From Pseudomonadota bacterium (GTDB lineage: Bacteria > Pseudomonadota > Gammaproteobacteria > UBA5335), in assembly GCA_034189865.1 (NCBI GenBank), contig JAXHTV010000001.1, forward strand, positions 1-64,000: a stretch of 64,000 bases of DNA, read 5' to 3'. The translations under genes and the position numbers were made by a program. A model generated the notes under the pieces. It had not been told where the DNA came from, ran no database searches, and was given only the letters and a program-made list of their open reading frames with translations. Below, piece after piece: positions 53,973 to 62,825 of the stretch (its first letter is position 1; every line of letters starts with the position of its first letter).

Positions 53973-55325
53973 ATGGCATTCGATTTCGACCTATTCGTGC
54001 TGGGCGGGGGCAGCGGCGGACTGGCCGCTGCCAAGCAAGCGGCCGACCACGGCGCCCGAGTCGCGCTGGTTGAACGTGAACGACTGGGTGGAACCTGCGT
54101 CAACGTGGGCTGTGTCCCCAAAAAAGTGATGTGGTATGCGGCCCACATGGCCGATCAACTGGAGGACGCGCCCGCCTATGGATTCGAAGTCAAACGGCCG
54201 GAGTTCGACTGGCCCGGGATCAAGGCCAAGCGGGATCGGTATTTGCAACGGCTTAATGGGATTTATGCCGACCAGCTGGATCGCCGAGACATCACTACGC
54301 TCCGGGGCGAAGGCCGATTCAAAGGACCAAACACCCTCTCCGTCGGCGAGAAAATATACACCGCCGAGCATATTGTTATCGCCACGGGCACCCGCCCCAA
54401 CATTCCCACCACCCCGGGCGCCGAGCTCGGCATCACATCCGATGGGTTCTTCGAACTGGATGATCGCCCGCGCCGAGTCGCGGTGGTGGGAAGCGGCTAC
54501 ATCGCGGTGGAACTGGCTGGCTTGCTGAATGCGTTGGGAACGGAAGTCGAGCTACTGCTACGCCGGGACAGACTGCTACGCCACTTCGACCCCATGCTGG
54601 GAGAGACGTTGGCCGAATATATGGCGGAGGACGGCATCCGGATCCATCACCATACCCACATTCAACAAGCCCGACGGGTGAGCGAACAGGAGATTCGCAT
54701 CGTCACCGACGCGGGTGATTCTTTCGACGGCGTCAATCAACTCATATGGGCGATCGGCCGACGGCCCAACGTGGAAAACCTGAACTTGTCGAGCGCCGGT
54801 ATCGCGCTCAACGCGCATCATTTCATCCCAACCGATCGGTACGAAAACACCAATATCCCCGGCATCTATGCCCTCGGGGACATCACGGGCAAGAGCCAGC
54901 TGACGCCCGTGGCCATCGCAGCGGGCAGACGACTGGCCGATCGCTTGTTCGGCAATCAGCCTGACCGGCACCTCCACTACGAGACGATCCCGACGGTGGT
55001 CTTCAGCCATCCGCCCGTTGCCACGGTGGGATTGACTGAGCCGCAGGCAAAACAACAATACGGTGAGGACAACGTGCGCGTTTACACCAGTCAGTTCGTG
55101 CCACTCTACGGTGCCATGTTGGACACAAAGCGCCGCACCCGTATCAAACTTATCACCACGGGTCTCGATGAGAAGGTCGTCGGCCTTCACATGATCGGCT
55201 CGGATGTGGACGAAATTCTCCAGGGTTTCGCCGTGGCGATCCGCCGCGGTGCCACCAAAGCGGAGTTCGACGACACCCTGGCCATACACCCGACCACGGC
55301 GGAGGAAGTGGTCACGCTCCGCTGA
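53973..55325 (+). CDS. gor: Glutathione-disulfide reductase
   Basis: Gor reduces glutathione disulfide with NADPH. From MAFDFDLFVLGGGSGGL it has 450 residues, equal to E. coli Gor. The redox site GGTCVNVGCVPKKVMW begins near residue 39, the NADPH-binding GSGYIAVELAGLL lies near residue 174, GDITGKSQLTPVAIAAGRRL near residue 302 and the catalytic HPTTAEEVV at the end. A GGAG site lies about 14 bases upstream. The carbonic anhydrase-like gene follows after 11 bases. Confidence 0.94.
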   Translation: MAFDFDLFVLGGGSGGLAAAKQAADHGARVALVERERLGGTCVNVGCVPKKVMWYAAHMADQLEDAPAYGFEVKRPEFDWPGIKAKRDRYLQRLNGIYADQLDRRDITTLRGEGRFKGPNTLSVGEKIYTAEHIVIATGTRPNIPTTPGAELGITSDGFFELDDRPRRVAVVGSGYIAVELAGLLNALGTEVELLLRRDRLLRHFDPMLGETLAEYMAEDGIRIHHHTHIQQARRVSEQEIRIVTDAGDSFDGVNQLIWAIGRRPNVENLNLSSAGIALNAHHFIPTDRYENTNIPGIYALGDITGKSQLTPVAIAAGRRLADRLFGNQPDRHLHYETIPTVVFSHPPVATVGLTEPQAKQQYGEDNVRVYTSQFVPLYGAMLDTKRRTRIKLITTGLDEKVVGLHMIGSDVDEILQGFAVAIRRGATKAEFDDTLAIHPTTAEEVVTLR

Positions 55326-55336
55326 GGATACAGCGC

Positions 55337-55870
55337 ATGACAATTCGAACATACGGAAACACACAACCCAAGCTAGGGCACGGCGTTTACGTCGATAGCG
55401 CCGCGACGGTCATCGGCGATGTTGAACTCGGTGATGATTGCTCGGTCTGGCCCGGTGCGGTGTTACGAGGCGATGTTCATTCGATCCGGATCGGCGCCCG
55501 AAGCAATATCCAAGATGGTTCCATCTGCCACGTCACCCATGATGGGCCATTCAGTCCCGGCGGTCTGGCACTGAGCGTGGGTGAGGATGTTACGGTGGGT
55601 CATCGGGTCATTCTCCACGCCTGCCAGGTGGGCGATCGCTGTTTGATCGGCATGGGTGCGATCGTGATGGACGGTGCGGAGATCGAAGATGAGGTCACGG
55701 TAGGTGCCGCCGCACTGGTCACTGCCGGCAAGCGACTTCGAACAGGGTTCTTATATGTGGGCACACCTGCCAAACCGCTACGGGCGCTCACGGATGAGGA
55801 ACGGGCGTTTCTCCGCTATTCGGCGGAGCACTACGTTCGGCTAAAAAACAAGCATGCCGCCCGGGGATGA
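55337..55870 (+). CDS. Gamma-carbonic anhydrase family protein
   Basis: The 177-residue protein consists of left-handed beta-helix hexapeptide repeats (for example ATVIGDVELGDDCSVWPGAV). The three metal-binding His are in CHVTHDG and in VGHRVILHACQVG. It closely resembles E. coli YrdA and PaaY-type proteins, which form trimers. Many of these have weak or no carbonic anhydrase activity, and PaaY acts as a thioesterase, so the exact role is open. It follows gor closely and probably shares its transcript. Confidence 0.92.
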   Translation: MTIRTYGNTQPKLGHGVYVDSAATVIGDVELGDDCSVWPGAVLRGDVHSIRIGARSNIQDGSICHVTHDGPFSPGGLALSVGEDVTVGHRVILHACQVGDRCLIGMGAIVMDGAEIEDEVTVGAAALVTAGKRLRTGFLYVGTPAKPLRALTDEERAFLRYSAEHYVRLKNKHAARG

Positions 55871-55909
55871 TCAATCGTTGTGATTCGACGGCTCCTATAA
55901 TTTGAAATC

Positions 55910-56992
55910 ATGCTGGGCTCCAAACGAAAAAAAAACCGGCACAGCAAAGCGCCCACGGTAAGCGGCAGGCCGGGAGGTCAGCTTTACCGGATACTGTTGC
56001 GCCTACAAACAGCCGCCATGGTATTGGCCGCCATCGTTTTGCTTGGGACTGCGGGATTCTACGGGCTGGGGCCCAGCGACGTATCCATCACCGACGCCCT
56101 GTATATGACATTGATCACCATCACCACGGTGGGCTACGACGAAGTTATTCCCATAGAAACCCTCACCAGCCGGATCTTCACCGGCCTTATCTCGATCAGC
56201 GGGTTCGGTACGCTGACTTTTCTATTCACCAGCCTGTCCGTTTTGTTTTTGGAACGGGATCTGGACGAAACCCTACGGAGACGCCATGTGGAACACGAGA
56301 TAAAAAAACTCTCGGGGCACTACCTGATCTGCGGCTTCGGCCGCGTTGGTCGCAACGTGGGCAGAGAATTGAAAGCCACTCACCGCCACTTCGTCGCCGT
56401 CGACCCGGATGAAACGATGCTTAAAGCGCAACTGGAACGGTTCCCGGGTCTGCTCTATCTGGCGGGCGATGCCAGCGACGACGACCTACTGTTCGCCGCG
56501 TGTATCGAAAACGCCCGGGGCGTATTCGCCGTCACCGGTGATGACAGTTTAAATCTGATGATCGCCCTCACATCAAAGCAACTGAATCCGAAGGCACGGG
56601 TAGTGGCACGCTGTCAGGAAGTGCGCAATGCGCCCAAACTGCGAAAAGCCGGTGCCGATGCCATCGTTTCTCCCGACTTTACCGGCGGCATGCGGATCGC
56701 TTCTGCCATGGTCCGCCCGCACACGATGTCATTCTTCGACGAAATGCTGCGAACGGAAGAAGGATGGCGAATCGAAGAAATCCCGCTACCCGAGAGCACA
56801 CCCACGTTCGAACTACAACGCTTGCCACCGCGCAGCGAACACTACATGGTGGTGGCTGTCAGCACGGACAAAGACTTATTGTATAACCCCTCGCCCCAGC
56901 AGTCGGTTTCTAGTGGCGACACCCTCATCGTCATTGCCTCGCCCGAAGGGCGAGCGCGGGTCGAACAAGCCATCAACGCTTTCAACCGATAA
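55910..56992 (+). CDS. Two-TM potassium channel with TrkA-N/TrkA-C (RCK) domains
   Basis: The 360-residue protein has two membrane spans (about residues 28-50 and 84-108) with a pore loop between them, then an RCK domain with the Rossmann motif ICGFGRVGRNVGREL near residue 138 and a C-terminal TrkA-C domain from about residue 275. The selectivity filter reads TTVGYDEV, with Asp replacing the second Gly of the usual GYG. It should form a tetrameric potassium channel gated by a ligand or nucleotide. The altered filter may change selectivity. Confidence 0.88.
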   Translation: MLGSKRKKNRHSKAPTVSGRPGGQLYRILLRLQTAAMVLAAIVLLGTAGFYGLGPSDVSITDALYMTLITITTVGYDEVIPIETLTSRIFTGLISISGFGTLTFLFTSLSVLFLERDLDETLRRRHVEHEIKKLSGHYLICGFGRVGRNVGRELKATHRHFVAVDPDETMLKAQLERFPGLLYLAGDASDDDLLFAACIENARGVFAVTGDDSLNLMIALTSKQLNPKARVVARCQEVRNAPKLRKAGADAIVSPDFTGGMRIASAMVRPHTMSFFDEMLRTEEGWRIEEIPLPESTPTFELQRLPPRSEHYMVVAVSTDKDLLYNPSPQQSVSSGDTLIVIASPEGRARVEQAINAFNR

Positions 56993-57009
56993 GTGCGCGT
57001 GAATGAACC

Positions 57010-57621
57010 TTAGTAGGCGTCCAGTCCGAAGAATTCGTAATGTAGAAGCACGCTTAAAGCCACCATCAAACGTTTGTCAGTCACGCCGTTCCTGGACGGA
57101 CCGATACGGATCGTCCCGGCAGCTTGTTCATGGCGTTGCGACCACAATCGTTTCCACCAAGCCGAAGACCAAGGGGAAGTCGTAGCGACGCTATGCTGAA
57201 ACACCGCGACTAACTCATGACTGACGGCGTTTCGTATTTTCAGCATGCGATGATCGCCGCGAACGATGTTGCGGCAGAAACCGGGTAGACCCCCGTCGGT
57301 ATTCCGGATCAGGGTCGTCACCTCTCCGACGCCGTTTTGGAATCGGTAGCCCAAAAGACGACCAAAGCTCGCCATCCCCTCGCAATCGGACAACGCATAG
57401 TCGGTCACACCGACGCCGGGCAAGCGTATCATCACGAATGGACGCCCGATGTTTTGTTCGACCGGGCGGAATCGGAGCTCGTAAATCGTTCCTAAACGAG
57501 TGACGGCATCGACATCATAGGTGGGCTCTTTCGAACTGCCATAGATACGGTAGGTGCGCAGATACCCATTGGGCTTACCTTCAGGCTCCGTGCGCCAAGT
57601 CAGGGAAAGTTCTTGAGACAT
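57010..57621 (-). CDS. Unknown 203-residue protein
   Basis: I do not recognise this protein. There is no signal peptide or clear membrane span. The first 130 residues look beta-rich (YLRTYRIYGSSKEPTYDVDA, then TIYELRFRP), and the end is a hydrophobic helix (KRLMVALSVLLHYEFFGLDAY). The pattern weakly recalls bacterial Tubby-C/LURP-one or scramblase-like folds, but that is only an impression. It converges with the potassium channel gene (17 bases between stops). The region to 58.4 kb is less GC-rich than its flanks. Confidence 0.6.
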   Translation of the reverse strand: MSQELSLTWRTEPEGKPNGYLRTYRIYGSSKEPTYDVDAVTRLGTIYELRFRPVEQNIGRPFVMIRLPGVGVTDYALSDCEGMASFGRLLGYRFQNGVGEVTTLIRNTDGGLPGFCRNIVRGDHRMLKIRNAVSHELVAVFQHSVATTSPWSSAWWKRLWSQRHEQAAGTIRIGPSRNGVTDKRLMVALSVLLHYEFFGLDAY

Positions 57622-57673
57622 CTCGGGTTGGCTCTTTATAGTTAGCGTTATCGGTATCCCTACACGAGATATA

Positions 57674-57710
57674 AGCGTTTCACCACCCTAGGTAAAGTTC
57701 ACGAAACGCT
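57674..57710. repeat. 8-bp inverted repeat upstream of the unknown protein
   Basis: AGCGTTTC (57674-57681) and GAAACGCT (57703-57710) are inverted around 21 bp, about 50 bases upstream of the ATG at 57621. It may be an operator. The rest of the 57622-57820 gap shows nothing else recognisable. Confidence 0.35.
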
Positions 57711-57820
57711 CCACTTTTGTCACCAACCAAAGGCTGGGAACATCAGCGGTTTCAAGACAATTATCGGCTAAGGCCTGAGAAGCTGGAGCCCGACAGAATC
57801 ACTCGATCTGTCGATCTCCG

Positions 57821-58099
57821 CTAAACAACCTCAACCTCTCGCCAAAAAGCCACCCGCCCCCTGATGGCATTTGCGGACGGTTTGGGATCCGGGTAATACC
57901 AAGCGGCGTCCTTATTGACCTCGCCAGCAACGATTACATCGTAATACGAAGCTGTCCCTTTCCACGGGCAAACCGTTTCGGTAGAACTGGTGCGCAAAAA
58001 ATTTTGATCTACCGAATCGAACGGAAAATAGTGATTACCTTCAACCACCACGGTGTCGTTACTCTGCGCAATTACTTGACCATTCCAAATCGCTTTCAC
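57821..58099 (-). CDS. DUF427 domain protein
   Basis: The GTG at 58099 follows GGAGGTGAT at a normal distance, so I prefer it to upstream in-frame codons. The 92-residue protein matches DUF427: KAIWNGQVIAQSNDTVVVEG, NHYFPFDSV and the signature CPWKGTASYYDV with a conserved Cys. The family has a single small beta domain and no established activity. It lies 199 bases upstream of the unknown 203-residue gene on the same strand. Confidence 0.85.
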   Translation of the reverse strand: MKAIWNGQVIAQSNDTVVVEGNHYFPFDSVDQNFLRTSSTETVCPWKGTASYYDVIVAGEVNKDAAWYYPDPKPSANAIRGRVAFWREVEVV

Positions 58100-58355
58100 A
58101 CCGATCACCTCCAACACTGGCCTCACAATCCCTCACCGCCGTCACGGCACCGAGCAGATACATGCCCGATTCAACCATGAGACCGGACAAGCGCTCTTTG
58201 GCTTTCAGCGTGCTTAGTTCAAGGTCAGAAACTGACGGTACGGGTCCAACAATGACAAATTCTTTCAGCCAAGGGGTGACGTAACGCGTCAACCCTCCCA
58301 ATTCATCTGATGCAAAAAAAACAACAAAAACAAATAATTTCATGAGGTTAAACAC
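58059..58355 (-). CDS. Doubtful small reading frame or gene remnant
   Basis: This 98-codon frame starts GTG, with an ATG at 58343 (MKLFVFVVFFA). It has no ribosome site and overlaps the start of DUF427 by 40 bases. The first 14 codons are very AT-rich. The middle (LELSTLKAKERLSGLMVESG) is protein-like and could be the end of a degraded gene. I cannot name a parent. Treat it as possible, not established. Confidence 0.25.
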   Translation of the reverse strand: MFNLMKLFVFVVFFASDELGGLTRYVTPWLKEFVIVGPVPSVSDLELSTLKAKERLSGLMVESGMYLLGAVTAVRDCEASVGGDRCESDLEWSSNCAE

Positions 58356-58484
58356 GACGAATCATTCTTCAAAACGCAATTGGCACGAATACCGCTTGAA
58401 TTACGGCGATCCGGTGGCAAAACACCAAAATGCCCGTTGAGGGCCAACACATAAAGACGACTACAACGATTCGGGAGACACCCC

Positions 58485-58871
58485 ATGCGCAAGCTGACTT
58501 GCACCTTCGCTTTTCTATCTGCCCTGATGGTGTTGCCGTTCGCGGCGAACGCCGAAATTCATGAACTTACCGACGGCGAGTTGTCCGCGATCTATGGCCA
58601 AGGCTATATCCTCATGGCCGGTGATATGACGTTGCTCGAGGTACCCTATCTGAGCGAACTCACCATGATGGTGGGGCCGGTTAATCTGGGTGATATCGGC
58701 GGGATGCTGGAAGACAAATACCCCGCGCTGTTTAGCGAAGGACGCGACCGTGTGGTTGACGTCGCAAGCACACTGCTGCTAGGCCCGATCAATTTCGAAC
58801 TGGGCTTACTGCCTTTCGGTATCGGCGAAGCCTTCATGTTGTCCCTGAGCCACGCGCCTTCCATGCCGTAA
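58485..58871 (+). CDS. Small secreted protein with ELSAxxGQG-type motif
   Basis: The 128-residue protein has a clear signal peptide (MRKLTCTFAFLSALMVLPFA, ending NAE). Just after cleavage it reads IHELTDGELSAIYGQGY. This resembles the motif after the signal in FilA/DUF6160-like surface proteins (DxELSxVxGQ). The rest is hydrophobic and Gly-rich with no Cys. A GGGAGA site precedes the ATG and a strong terminator follows, so it is a single-gene unit. The function is unknown, and a cell-surface or pilus-associated role is a guess. Confidence 0.7.
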   Translation: MRKLTCTFAFLSALMVLPFAANAEIHELTDGELSAIYGQGYILMAGDMTLLEVPYLSELTMMVGPVNLGDIGGMLEDKYPALFSEGRDRVVDVASTLLLGPINFELGLLPFGIGEAFMLSLSHAPSMP

Positions 58872-58890
58872 TCTGGACAACGACAAATAC

Positions 58891-58924
58891 AAAAGAGAGC
58901 GGCCTCGGCCGCTCTCTTTTTTTT
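58891..58924. terminator. Strong bidirectional terminator
   Basis: GAGAGCGGCC (58895-58904) and GGCCGCTCTC (58907-58916) form a long stem with eight Ts after it and four As before it. It ends the rightward secreted-protein gene and can also end the leftward aroE operon, whose stop is at 58943. Confidence 0.92.
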
Positions 58925-58942
58925 CAGCACCTCGACCACCTC

Positions 58943-59767
58943 TCACGGGGGAGCATGCCTTAACGCATTGATCACCGCCGCTGTTTCGGGAAGTATTCCT
59001 CGCCAAATCTCGAACGAGGCAGCCGCTTGCTCAACCAGCATACCGAGCCCGTCGATCGCCTGCGCCGCACCGTGGCCCAATGCCCATCGCATAAACGCCG
59101 TGGGTTCCCGAGCGTAGACCATGTCGTAACAAACCGTTGTGGGCATGATGAGCGTCGCGGGCAAAGACGGCACCTCACCGCGCAAACTGGCGGATGTGGC
59201 ATTGATGATGACATCGAACGGGAGCACGCCCACATCGGTAAAACCACCGGCCGCGACGGAACCGAGATCACGAAACCTCTCCGCCAGTTCATCGGCACGC
59301 TCCGGTGTGCGGTTGGCCACGAACAACTGTAGCGGACCGGCCTCCAATATGGGCGCCATAACGCCACGGGCCGCTCCACCCGCACCCAGCAATAAAACGC
59401 GTCGACCCGCCAACTCGACGCCGTGGTTCCGCTGCAGATCGCGCAATAACCCTTCGCCGTCGGTGTTATCGCCCACAAGCACGCCATCCACGGTCCGCAT
59501 AAGGGTATTGACCGCGCCAGCTTGTTCGGCCCGGGGATGGGTTTGATCGGCAATCAGAAAAGCGTCCTGCTTGAACGGAACAGTGACATTGATACCCTGT
59601 CCGCCGCGTTCGAAGAAGTCTTGAACGGCTTGGCGAAAACCATCGGCGGGAACGAGAATGGCCTCGTAAGACAAATCCTGATGGGTCTGCTCGGCAAACA
59701 TCCGGTGGATCTCTGGCGAGCGGCTGTGGGCAATAGGATTGCCCATGACGGCATAGCGATCGGTCAT
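58943..59767 (-). CDS. aroE: Shikimate dehydrogenase (NADP+)
   Basis: AroE reduces 3-dehydroshikimate to shikimate with NADPH in aromatic amino acid synthesis. From MTDRYAVMGNPIAHSRSP, after AAGGGTG, it has 274 residues. The substrate motif GNPIAHSRSP, the catalytic Lys in NVTVPFKQDAF, GAVNTL, GDNTDGEGLL and the cofactor loop LLGAGGAARGVM (near residue 130) are all present, as is the NRTPERADEL motif that favours NADP. It follows hemB after 26 bases. Confidence 0.95.
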   Translation of the reverse strand: MTDRYAVMGNPIAHSRSPEIHRMFAEQTHQDLSYEAILVPADGFRQAVQDFFERGGQGINVTVPFKQDAFLIADQTHPRAEQAGAVNTLMRTVDGVLVGDNTDGEGLLRDLQRNHGVELAGRRVLLLGAGGAARGVMAPILEAGPLQLFVANRTPERADELAERFRDLGSVAAGGFTDVGVLPFDVIINATSASLRGEVPSLPATLIMPTTVCYDMVYAREPTAFMRWALGHGAAQAIDGLGMLVEQAAASFEIWRGILPETAAVINALRHAPP

Positions 59768-59793
59768 GGTGGCACCCTTTTTGCAGTGATATT

Positions 59794-60807
<1,014 letters not shown>

Positions 60808-61674
60808 CTAGGCGGGTTTGCGGGCCGAGAAAATCCCGTATTGCCACAAACCCTGCTGCAGCGCCAGCCATTGACGATGAACCGCGCGTATGTTGCCGTC
60901 TTGCGTGCGATTGCGAATCCGGAACAACAACAGGATTTTTGCACCCCATCGGGAAAGTGCTGCGTATTGGTACAGCCGTTTTGCCGACGGTTTGACGTGC
61001 TCTGTGGCGTCTTCCATATCGACGTCGACAAAGCCAGTTTCATCGAGGTCGCGGCGAAAATTGCCACTGTATTCCAAATCCTGAACACTCCAGCCGGATA
61101 TCCATTCCTGGAGAATTTCGGTTTCTTCCGGCGCGTATTGAGGACGGGAGAAAAAGAAGTCGGCCACGACAAGACGTCCACCCGGTTTCAAAATACGAAA
61201 CGCCTCTCGAATGAAATCCGCCTTGTTCTCAGCGTGACAAACCGACTCGACACCCCAAACAACGTCGAAACTCGCATCGGGATAGCCGGTGTTGATGAAA
61301 TCACGTCGCTCGAAGGTGACTTTGTCGGCCACGCCATGCTTGTTTGCGTTTGTGGCCGCGTGATCCACTTGTTGTTGGCTCAGAGTAATGCCAGTGACCG
61401 AACAGCCGATTTCTCGGGCCAACCAGATCGAGCTGCCGCCAACCCCACAACCGGCGTCCAATACACGATCTTCCGCTGTGATACCCACGCGTTCGGCTAA
61501 CACCTGGTTCTCGCGCAGCAAGGCATCGGATACGCCCTTGGTGGTCTCGTCCCAATAGCCGAAATGCATCGCCATGCATCGGTCGAGACGCCAAAGCATT
61601 TTGTAGTCGATCTCGCAATTGTCGTAGTAGTCGATAATTGCGTTTTCGTAATCTTTGCTGGTCGCCTGGTTCAC
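60808..61674 (-). CDS. SAM-dependent methyltransferase (tocopherol/sterol-type class I)
   Basis: The GTG start follows AGGAG by seven to eight bases. The 288-residue protein has MAMHFGYWDETTKG near residue 34, the SAM motif VLDAGCGVGGSSIWLA near residue 70, and GVESVCHAENKADFI near residue 140, which is typical of small-molecule methyltransferases related to gamma-tocopherol or sterol C-24 enzymes. The end is basic and partly hydrophobic. The substrate cannot be assigned. It is the first gene of a run with hemB and aroE. Confidence 0.82.
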   Translation of the reverse strand: MNQATSKDYENAIIDYYDNCEIDYKMLWRLDRCMAMHFGYWDETTKGVSDALLRENQVLAERVGITAEDRVLDAGCGVGGSSIWLAREIGCSVTGITLSQQQVDHAATNANKHGVADKVTFERRDFINTGYPDASFDVVWGVESVCHAENKADFIREAFRILKPGGRLVVADFFFSRPQYAPEETEILQEWISGWSVQDLEYSGNFRRDLDETGFVDVDMEDATEHVKPSAKRLYQYAALSRWGAKILLLFRIRNRTQDGNIRAVHRQWLALQQGLWQYGIFSARKPA

Positions 61675-61807
61675 AACCTCGCTCCTCCCAAGAATCGTTC
61701 ATACCGGCGCACAAAAGTGCCCGTAATTCCGGGAAATTGCAAGCAGGGTGGGGCTGGGTATCCGCAAGTAGGACACGCGGACACTCCGTATCGGCAGCAT
61801 AGCTGAA

Positions 61808-62752
61808 TCAAATACCGACGGCTTCCACCTGCCGTTCTATGTAGCTGACGCCCGGAAGCCGACAATCCAAAATCGCGCGGCGCAATATTTCGACGGCCTT
61901 GGGCCGGGGAAAGCTCCGCCGCCAGACCATGACCACGCGGCGACAAGGGACTTTCCCTCGAAACGGTCGAATGGCCAGCAAACTATCCCATTGCGGAGCG
62001 CTCAACGTCGATGTTTTTGGCAGAACCGTCACGCCCAACCCGCTGGCGACCATATGGCGAATGGTCTCCAGGCTACTGCCTTCTACCCCTCGCTGCATCG
62101 ACCCGTTATCCCCGCGACCACACCCCGGACAGGCATCGAGCACCTGCTCTCGGAAGCAATGGCCTTCGCCCAGCAGTAACAAATTCTCACTCGCGAGCTC
62201 TCGCGCCGACACGGCGTCGCGGCGAATCCAGCGATGGCTGGAAGGTATGACCACCACGAAGGGCTCATCATAGAGCGGCGAAATTTCGATCTGGGGTTGG
62301 TCGAACGGCAAAGAAACAAGAATCACGTCCAATTCCCCTTGCTTCAACCGCTCGGCAAGCGTCCGCGTGTAGCTCTCTTCAATAACCAGTGGCATCTCAG
62401 GCGCGAGCCGGCCAAGACGAGGAATTAAATGAGGAAGCAGATACGGTCCGATGGTATAGATGGCGCCCACGCGAAGCGGACCCACCAGTTGATCTTTGCC
62501 CTGCTGCGCGATCTGCCTCACAACCGCGGCTTCTTCCAAAACCCGGCCGGCCTGTTCCACAATCCGCTCGCCGACGGGCGTCAGGCAGACTTCGTTACGT
62601 CCCCGTTCGAACAGGGCGACGCCCAGCTCTTCCTCCAGTTTACGCACGGCAACACTCAATGTCGGCTGGCTGACGAAGCAACTCTCCGCTGCGCGGCCGA
62701 AATGCCTTTCACGCGCGACGGCGACGATATATCTCAGTTCGGTAAGCGTCAT
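61808..62752 (-). CDS. oxyR: Hydrogen peroxide-responsive regulator OxyR
   Basis: This is a LysR-family activator of peroxide defence. From MTLTELRYIVAVARE it has 314 residues. The helix-turn-helix includes RAAESCFVSQPTLSVAVRKLE (residues about 20-40). The redox cysteines are conserved in GEGHCFREQVLDAC with the nine-residue spacing of E. coli Cys199 and Cys208. A further Cys lies three residues later (CPGC). GVEGSSLETIRHMVASGLG is typical of OxyR. Upstream in-frame codons to 62833 lack conservation. Peroxide genes bcp, trxA and gor elsewhere in the window are plausible targets. Confidence 0.9.
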   Translation of the reverse strand: MTLTELRYIVAVARERHFGRAAESCFVSQPTLSVAVRKLEEELGVALFERGRNEVCLTPVGERIVEQAGRVLEEAAVVRQIAQQGKDQLVGPLRVGAIYTIGPYLLPHLIPRLGRLAPEMPLVIEESYTRTLAERLKQGELDVILVSLPFDQPQIEISPLYDEPFVVVIPSSHRWIRRDAVSARELASENLLLLGEGHCFREQVLDACPGCGRGDNGSMQRGVEGSSLETIRHMVASGLGVTVLPKTSTLSAPQWDSLLAIRPFRGKVPCRRVVMVWRRSFPRPKAVEILRRAILDCRLPGVSYIERQVEAVGI

Positions 62753-62825
62753 CGACAACGTCCCTGTTCGGTCGGCACGACTGGCCGACCTCTGGGTCAA
62801 ACGGCGGCGAATGTCTGTGTATGAC

